Source: Armatimonadota bacterium
GTDB lineage: Bacteria > Armatimonadota > JADLDR01
Reading direction: 5' to 3'
NCBI GenBank assembly: GCA_020846535.1
Contig: JADLDR010000083.1
Span: forward strand, 1 to 42,533
DNA length: 42,533 nucleotides
In this document: piece after piece, positions 36,507 through 42,533 of the stretch
Layout of the letters: each line of letters begins with the position of its first letter
Position numbering within the stretch: position 1 is the first letter of the stretch
The notes under the pieces: generated by a model
Databases searched by the model: none
Seen by the model: the letters and a program-made list of their open reading frames with translations, nothing else
Told to the model about the DNA's origin: nothing
Program-made: the position numbers and the translations under genes

Positions 36507-37691
36507 ATGGCATTGACCGGCTTCCTGTTCGCGGCGCTGAGCGCGCTCCTGTTCGGCCTCTATATGGTTCCCCGCAAGCTGACGCGCCTGCGGGATTTCG
36601 AGTTCGTGCTGAGCATGGCGGTCGGCGTGCAGCTTGCTACCCTTCTGGTCTGGGGAGCGGCCCGCATCCAATCGCCCCAGCCTGCCGTCCCCGCGCTGGC
36701 CCACCTCTATGCATGGATGTGCGGCCCCTTATGGGCGATGGGCATTCTGGCATATACCCTCTCCATCACAGAGATGGGGCTGGCTCTCTCCACCCCCATA
36801 GCGATCCAGATCAGGGTGACTGTCCCGCCGGGGCGGGGTGCGGGACTTGGGGAGACCGTTACCTAACCCCCCCGCCCCCTTCCCGAAACGGGAAGGGGGC
36901 GGAGATGGGGGGGTCAAGCACCGCACGATCTATCCCCCTCTCCCCGTTTCGGGGAGAGGGGTTAGGGGAGAGAGGTCACCCATCCCAGGGGAGAGCGGTC
37001 ACCCCTCCCCCAGGAGCGGAGGATGTTTCCCCTTCTCTGGATCGCTATGGGGCTGGCTCTCTCCACCCCCATCAAAAATACCACGGCGGTTATCGGCACA
37101 TTCATCGGGATCGTCTTTTTCGCGGAATGGAAGCATACAGCCCCGGTTCCCGCCTTTGTCAGCAGCCTGCTGATCGTGGCCTGCGCCATCATCCTCGGAA
37201 CCGCCAGCGACGCCACCGGAACCCGCAGCCGGGTCAACGCGCCCGGCGTCGCCTGGGCTATCTCCGCCTCTGTCTTTTTCGCCTCATACACCATACCGAT
37301 GAAACTGTCCGGCGCTCTGAGCCTGGATACGCATACCCTCATGGCGTGGATGGCTTTCGGTATCCCGGGCACCCTGCTTGCCATCTTTGTGGGGATGCGT
37401 CGCCCTTTCCGGGCATGGGCCGCTTATCCCATCCGCGACCACTCCATGGCCGCCCTGTCGGGCTGGATCTGGTATCTGGCCGTTCTGGTAATGCTGGGCG
37501 GGATCCGCCGTATCGGCCTGGCCGTCACCTGGCCTGTCAGCAACCTGAACACCATTGTAACCGTCCTGGTCGGCATCTGGGCCTTCCATGAAGTGGATAT
37601 GCAAAAGCACCGCGGCAAAATCTATGCCGGCCTGCTGGCGGGCGCTCTGGGCGTCATCCTCCTGGGGCTTTCCAAAAGCGGGGGACATTGA
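36507..37691 (+). pseudogene. GRP/RhaT-type sugar transporter gene interrupted by a repeat
   Basis: Ten-helix carbohydrate transporter of the glucose/rhamnose type (DMT superfamily). The first part (from ATG 36507, MALTGFLFAALSALLFGLYMVPRKL) is intact to MGLALSTPI, where a 273-bp insertion follows with in-frame stops (first TAA at 36864). The reading frame resumes in the same phase at 37047 with MGLALSTPIKNTTAVIGTFIG and continues to 37691 with the remaining helices. Joined without the insert the product is about 303 residues, the usual size. The GLALSTPIKNTTA motif is typical of the family. As it stands only a short N-terminal fragment, or a C-terminal piece from the internal ATG 37047, could be made. 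Excision would restore the gene exactly. Confidence 0.85.
36774..37072. mobile_element. MITE-like repeat element, copy B, with 26-bp flanking direct repeats
   Basis: Non-coding insertion inside the transporter gene. A 26-bp direct repeat beginning ATGGGGCTGG and ending CCACCCCCAT lies at both ends (36774-36799 and 37047-37072). Inside are inverted ends CCCCATAGCGATCCAGA (36794-36810) and its complement (37036-37052). Two perfect 12-bp hairpins follow (36874-36900 with loop AAA; 36935-36961 with loop TTT). A 23-bp unit is tandemly doubled (36964-36986, 36987-37009), whereas copy A at 9571-9846 has it once. The rest aligns with copy A along its length. The size is close to copy A (276 bp) and there is no coding capacity. 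Confidence 0.85.
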
Positions 37692-37714
37692 TAATCGCAT
37701 TTCAATCCGTTTTG

Positions 37715-39106
<1,392 letters not shown>

Positions 39107-39121
39107 ATGCAAACGATCCGT

Positions 39122-39147
39122 AGGGGCAGACCTGAGCGCCTGCCCCT
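39122..39147. repeat. AGGGGCAG hairpin after enolase
   Basis: AGGGGCAG (39122-39129) pairs with CTGCCCCT (39140-39147), preceded by GT as in the GTAGGGGC hairpin family. It may act as the enolase terminator; a short TTTC follows. The rest of the gap to pyk (39148-39271) shows no clear promoter. Confidence 0.55.
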
Positions 39148-39271
39148 TTCCCGAGTTCGCTCAGCTAACGAAAGCCCTATATCCGTCTTTGTCCCGCTTT
39201 GATCCGTGTCCATCCATGTTGAAAATAAAAAGCCCGCCCTCCGCATAAGCTATCGTTTATCCTGAAGCCGT

Positions 39272-40711
39272 ATGCCCAAGAGACGCACTAAAATCGTAGC
39301 CACCATCGGCCCGGCCACCGATTCGCCGGGAAAGCTGAAGGCGCTGGTCGAGGCCGGGATGGATGTGGCACGACTGAACTTTTCGCACGGAACCCATGAA
39401 GACCACGACCGCCGCGTCCGCAGCTTGCGGGCGATTGCCGACTCGGTGGGAAGGCCGCTGGCTCTGCTCCAGGATTTGCAGGGACCGAAAATTCGCGTCG
39501 GAGAAATCCGGAACGGGCCGGTGCATCTCAAGCGGGGGCAGGAGTTTACGCTGACATCGAAGGCGGTTCCCGGCACGGCGCAGGCGGCGTCCGTGGAGGT
39601 TCCCGCACTTTTCGAGGCGCTCTGGCCCGGCGCGGTCATCTATCTGGATGACGGTCTGCTGGAAATGAAGGCGCTGAAGGTCGGGCCGGAGGAGGCCGTC
39701 TGCCGGGTGGTGACAGGCGGCCCGCTGAGTTCGCGTAAAGGACTGAACCTGCCCGGCGTGACGCTGCCCATCCCGGCGCTGACCGAAAAAGACCGGGCCG
39801 ACCTCGAATTTGGCATCGAGAAGGGCGTCGACTGGGTGGCGCTTTCTTTTGTCCGATCCGCGGAGGATATCCGGCAGGCGAAGCGAATGATAGAGGAACG
39901 GCAGGCCGATATCCCCGTCCTGGCGAAAATCGAAAAGCATGAGGCCGTCCGCAACCTGGATGCGATCCTGGATGCGGCAGACGGGGCGATGGTCGCCCGG
40001 GGAGACCTGGGCATCGAGGTTCCGATGCAGGAGGTGCCTCTCCTCCAGAAGCGGATCATCGCCCGCTGCAACGAAATGGGCAAGCCAGTCATCACCGCCA
40101 CCCAGATGCTCGATTCGATGATTCGCAACCCGCGCCCGACCCGCGCGGAGCTGGCCGATATCGCCAACGCCATCCTGGACGGGACGGATGCGGTTATGCT
40201 CTCCGGCGAAACGGCTATCGGGGCCTATCCGCTGGAGGCAGTCCGGACGATGGGCCGCGTCGCCTGCGCCATCGAGAGATCGCTCAATTACACGGAGATG
40301 CTCCGCTGCAAGACGGCCCAGCGCGTTTCATCCGTCACGGACGCCATCGGGCAGGCCGCCTGCGATCTGGCGCAGGATTTGCAGGCCGACGCGGTGGTCG
40401 CGCCCACCACATCAGGACAGACGGCCTGCGTCATCTCCAAATACCGGCCCGAAGCCCAGATCATCGCTCCGGCGACGCGCCCCGAAGTGCTGCGGCGGCT
40501 GGCGCTGGTGTGGGGCGTTCATCCGGTCGCTATGGAACCGAGCCACACCACCGACGACCGGCTGACAAAAGCCGTCGAGGCGGCGGTGCGATCCGGCTTG
40601 CTGCGGAAAGGCGACCTGACGGTGATCACCACCGGCGTGCCCGCCGGCCAGCCGGGCAATACGAACCTGATCAAAGTACACCATGTGGGAGATATACTGA
40701 CACAGCAGTAA
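39272..40711 (+). CDS. pyk: Pyruvate kinase
   Basis: Makes pyruvate and ATP from phosphoenolpyruvate and ADP; cytoplasmic. The 479 residues cover the barrel start RTKIVATIGPATDS, MDVARLNFSHG, the B-domain (about 70-165), the catalytic segment VLAKIEKHEAVRNLDAIL, ARGDLGIEVP, the GxxVIxATQMLDSM run and the C-terminal allosteric domain to GDILTQQ. The length is that of short bacterial enzymes without the extra PEP-utiliser tail. Ribosome site before ATG 39272 is weak. It ends 33 bases before the first possible start of the FtsB-like frame, with GGGAGGG between, so co-transcription is likely. Confidence 0.97.
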   Translation: MPKRRTKIVATIGPATDSPGKLKALVEAGMDVARLNFSHGTHEDHDRRVRSLRAIADSVGRPLALLQDLQGPKIRVGEIRNGPVHLKRGQEFTLTSKAVPGTAQAASVEVPALFEALWPGAVIYLDDGLLEMKALKVGPEEAVCRVVTGGPLSSRKGLNLPGVTLPIPALTEKDRADLEFGIEKGVDWVALSFVRSAEDIRQAKRMIEERQADIPVLAKIEKHEAVRNLDAILDAADGAMVARGDLGIEVPMQEVPLLQKRIIARCNEMGKPVITATQMLDSMIRNPRPTRAELADIANAILDGTDAVMLSGETAIGAYPLEAVRTMGRVACAIERSLNYTEMLRCKTAQRVSSVTDAIGQAACDLAQDLQADAVVAPTTSGQTACVISKYRPEAQIIAPATRPEVLRRLALVWGVHPVAMEPSHTTDDRLTKAVEAAVRSGLLRKGDLTVITTGVPAGQPGNTNLIKVHHVGDILTQQ

Positions 40712-40822
40712 CAGCGGAGCTGTTCGAGAGGGGAGGGATGAACCATCACGCGCCCTAAGAAAACACTGGATCCCATTCATGTCGCGCTCGCTGCAAAGCG
40801 CCGCGTCATCCGAAAAAAGGAA

Positions 40823-41248
40823 ATGAATCCCTGGCTTGTGGCGATCCTGAGAGGTTCCCTGATCGGTCTGACCCTGGCTGCCTCCAGCTTCGTCCTGTGG
40901 GCGCTGGGGAGCAAAGCCTACCACCCCTTCGGCCTGGAGCATCGCCAGAATGCCGAGATCGGCAGGCTCCGGGCCGCACTGGCCCGGGAGGAGGCCGAAG
41001 TCCGGAAGCTGGAGAGCGACATCAAATACCTCGACAGCCCGGACGGCATCGCCTACGAAGCCCGCCGGAAAGGCGCAACCCTCCCCGGAGAAGTCCTTCT
41101 GATCCTGCCCGCGTCTGTGCGGGGCATGGAGACGGCAACGCCGGAATCCGCGCCGTCTCCCCCTCCGACCTGGAAAGACCGCCTCAAGAAATGGCTCCCG
41201 GCCCGACCCAGGCCGGAACCCGCTTCGCAAAATACGGTCAGGAGCTAA
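40823..41248 (+). CDS. FtsB/DivIC-like septum formation protein
   Basis: A 141-residue bitopic membrane protein. One membrane segment (about 8-30, ILRGSLIGLTLAASSFVLWAL) is followed by a coiled coil (about 40-75, EIGRLRAALAREEAEVRKLESDI) and the motif KYLDSPDGIAYEARRKG. That last part matches the FtsB/DivIC pattern (I-YL.dp..iE..AR...g). The tail is proline-rich and basic. Such proteins link FtsL and FtsQ/DivIB in the divisome. The 40823 ATG has AAGGA too close in front; the frame stays open back to 40742, and an ATC at 40745 sits correctly behind GGAGGG, so a 26-residue basic extension is possible. Confidence 0.7.
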   Translation: MNPWLVAILRGSLIGLTLAASSFVLWALGSKAYHPFGLEHRQNAEIGRLRAALAREEAEVRKLESDIKYLDSPDGIAYEARRKGATLPGEVLLILPASVRGMETATPESAPSPPPTWKDRLKKWLPARPRPEPASQNTVRS

Positions 41249-41255
41249 ACACAGC

Positions 41256-41296
41256 GAGGGCGTCCTCCATTATGGAGGACGCCCTCACCGCTTTTT
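41256..41296 (+). terminator. Rho-independent terminator after the FtsB-like gene
   Basis: A perfect 14-bp stem (GAGGGCGTCCTCCA 41256-41269, its complement 41273-41286) with a TTA loop, followed five bases later by TTTTT (41292-41296). Confidence 0.85.
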
Positions 41297-41328
41297 GACG
41301 CGGGCGCGGTCAAACACGCCCTTTCCGC

Positions 41329-41604
41329 CTAATACTCCGTCGGAAGAAGCATGGTCGTCTGGGATCGGTCCGCCTCGGTGATGATCCAGATCCGCTGGCC
41401 CGATGCGGTCATATAGGAACTCCGGATTTGCTTGCCTTTAAGAAGGGCATCGTTGTTTTCGTGCCAATCGAATTCCTCAAGCTCGCCCCAGTCGGCGTTC
41501 TGGTGCTTATCCAGGAACTCCCAGGGTGTGTTGCCAGCCTGCTGGACGGCTTCCAGCGCGCTCCTGGTGACAACCAGCTTCCCCAGCGGGAATTTGCCTT
41601 GCAT
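41329..41604 (-). CDS. Small conserved protein of unknown function
   Basis: A 91-residue soluble protein. It begins MQGKFPLGKLVVTRSALEAV and ends IWIITEADRSQTTMLLPTEY. This belongs to a widespread family of small, often plasmid- or repeat-associated proteins (pattern F.LG...T..AL, then W..L...D...N..AL, then WIITE.DRS.T..LLP) whose role is not known. Tryptophans and the TEADRS motif are conserved. AAGGGG lies 9 bases before the start. It lies 26 bases downstream of tRNA-Gln on the same strand and could be read from the same transcript. Confidence 0.7.
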   Translation of the reverse strand: MQGKFPLGKLVVTRSALEAVQQAGNTPWEFLDKHQNADWGELEEFDWHENNDALLKGKQIRSSYMTASGQRIWIITEADRSQTTMLLPTEY

Positions 41605-41630
41605 GGTCTCTTCGCCCCTTAAAAAGAAAA

Positions 41631-41704
41631 TGGCTGCGGAGCCAGGATTCGAACCTAGATAACGTGATCCAGAGTCACGTGTCCTGCCGTTAGACGACTC
41701 CGCA
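41631..41704 (-). tRNA. tRNA-Gln (anticodon CUG)
   Basis: Reading the minus strand from 41704, the acceptor stem is TGCGGAG/CTCCGCA, the D-arm is GTC...GGAC, the anticodon stem CGTGA/TCACG encloses the loop CTCTGGA (anticodon CTG, glutamine CAG), and the T-arm has GGTTCGAATCC. CCA is encoded (41633-41631). The first base is U and the discriminator G, as expected for tRNA-Gln. No intron or odd pairing is seen. Confidence 0.95.
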
Positions 41705-41795
41705 GCGCAAGCGCAGCCGGGCTTTCCCCGATCTGCGGCTTTATTTTACCACACTCCGCCGAGTTTGTCAACTGCCGGAAAGCCCGGCTCGCCTG

Positions 41796-42479
41796 TTACC
41801 GCGCCGTCCGTCCTCCCGTATATTTCCCCAGCGCGGCTCCGGCCACTACATCGGTCAGGAAGTGGCAGTCCTTGCGGATGCGCGACCAGCCCACCATGGC
41901 CGCCAGGGAATCGAAAAGCCATCTCCGCTCCGGCTGCCGGTGCGACAGAACGGTAGCCAGGGCAAACGCGGTGGAGGTATGGCCGGAGGGGAAAGAATCG
42001 TAGCGCCTGCTGGGGCCATGGAAGCGGGATCGTCCGTCCGTCTTATAGGGCCGCTCCCGCCCGGCCAGCCTCTTGATCAGTCCTGCCAGCAGGTTCGCCT
42101 GCAACGCCGCATCGAGCGCCTGAATCGCTGTGTCTCTGTCGCGCCGGTTGCCGAGGAGGTACACCCCGGCTGTCAGCGAAAGTCCGACCGTAGATCCCAG
42201 GCCGCTGATATGTTCCGCCGCCGGGCTACGATCCGTTCGGTCCTTGGGGCCGAAATGGCTTCTCGCTTCCCGGTCGCTCAGGACGATCCAGATACCGCAG
42301 TCATCGGGCATGGGGCGGGGCAGTGCCGGGGGATGGATGCGGTCCGGCTGGGGGTAGATAGGGGGTAGGGTATAGGGAGTAGGGTGGGAAACGGCCAGCG
42401 GTTCGGCAGGGGCGGCTGCGAATGCCTGCGAAGCCAGCACGCAAACCATACAGATGCGTAAAAACAGGAAGCGAGACAT
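41796..42479 (-). CDS. PAP2-family phosphatase
   Basis: A 227-residue type 2 phosphatidic acid phosphatase-like enzyme. A signal peptide (about 1-22, ICMVCVLASQAFAAAPA) is followed by a proline-rich spacer and the catalytic triad of motifs: KRLAGRERP (K-x6-RP), PSGHTSTAF and SRIRKDCHFLTD (SR-x5-H-x3-D). There are few membrane helices beyond the signal, so it may be a periplasmic, non-specific acid-phosphatase-like member. The proline-rich stretch HPTPYTLPPIYP is encoded by a TAGGG-type repeat (42359-42375). The ATG at 42479 has AAGGA about 11 bases upstream. The substrate (lipid phosphate, undecaprenyl pyrophosphate or other) is not determined. Confidence 0.85.
   Translation of the reverse strand: MSRFLFLRICMVCVLASQAFAAAPAEPLAVSHPTPYTLPPIYPQPDRIHPPALPRPMPDDCGIWIVLSDREARSHFGPKDRTDRSPAAEHISGLGSTVGLSLTAGVYLLGNRRDRDTAIQALDAALQANLLAGLIKRLAGRERPYKTDGRSRFHGPSRRYDSFPSGHTSTAFALATVLSHRQPERRWLFDSLAAMVGWSRIRKDCHFLTDVVAGAALGKYTGGRTAR
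42359..42375. repeat. TAGGG-type repeat inside the PAP2 gene
   Basis: The 17-base string TAGGGGGTAGGGTATAG is identical to 28481-28497. Here it lies inside the coding region and supplies part of the proline-rich spacer after the signal peptide, keeping the frame open. Confidence 0.55.
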
Positions 42480-42533
42480 AATCCACTGTCCTTGATCAAG
42501 ACGGCAATATCCGAAATCGATGCAGTCTGCAAG

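Noticed and set aside
36838..37173. Open frame of 111 codons across the repeat element
   Set aside because: It reads through low-complexity hairpin repeats, has no ribosome site and resembles no protein.

Overview
The window is a gene-dense, GC-rich (about 60%) bacterial chromosome segment. It carries a late flagellar cluster, DivIVA- and FtsB-like division proteins, an outer-membrane-type polysaccharide export protein (suggesting a diderm), a large SRP RNA in front of dnaX-ybaB-recR (a Gram-positive-like order), and a complete PII/GlnD nitrogen module. This mixture, with many dispersed G/C-rich hairpin repeats, would suit an Armatimonadota-like lineage. That placement is inference, since no 16S rRNA or diagnostic marker is present.

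Layout. 0.2-5.8 kb: flagellar filament genes fliC-flaG-fliD-fliS-fliT-like behind a sigma-28-type promoter, ending at a bidirectional terminator. 5.8-9.5 kb: a six-SLBB polysaccharide export protein (minus strand) divergent from a DivIVA-like gene whose promoter has the same sigma-28 layout as fliC. 9.5-10.8 kb: a MITE-like repeat and a BtrH-like protein of unknown role. 11-14 kb: an ABC-2 exporter operon with a membrane-anchored TPR protein, from a consensus promoter. 14-17.1 kb: SRP RNA, dnaX, ybaB, recR. 17.2-22 kb: a methyltransferase-like protein, an oxidoreductase broken by two frameshifts, a membrane protein with a cysteine-rich loop, and a PPK2 kinase. 22.1-28.5 kb: glnA, amt, glnB, glnD. 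28.6-32.8 kb: a 1421-residue Fe-S nuclease/SF1 helicase. 33.2-36.4 kb: a PAS/GAF histidine kinase with an HPt domain but no receiver. 36.5-37.7 kb: a sugar-transporter-like gene interrupted by a second copy of the MITE-like repeat. 37.7-41.3 kb: eno, pyk and an FtsB/DivIC-like protein. 41.3-42.5 kb: a small conserved protein, tRNA-Gln(CUG) and a PAP2 phosphatase.

How it works together. The flagellar block makes filament, cap and chaperones. The sigma-28-like sites before the DivIVA-like and kinase genes suggest a wider motility regulon. The nitrogen block has enzyme, transporter, PII sensor and PII modifier together, with an activator-type repeat in front of glnA. No CRISPR array, prophage or recognisable transposase is present. 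The most unusual signals are the MITE-like element with a 26-bp flanking duplication inside a gene, the module shared by FliC and FliD, the three sigma-28-like promoters with identical spacing, the cysteine-rich membrane protein and the receiver-less phosphorelay kinase.
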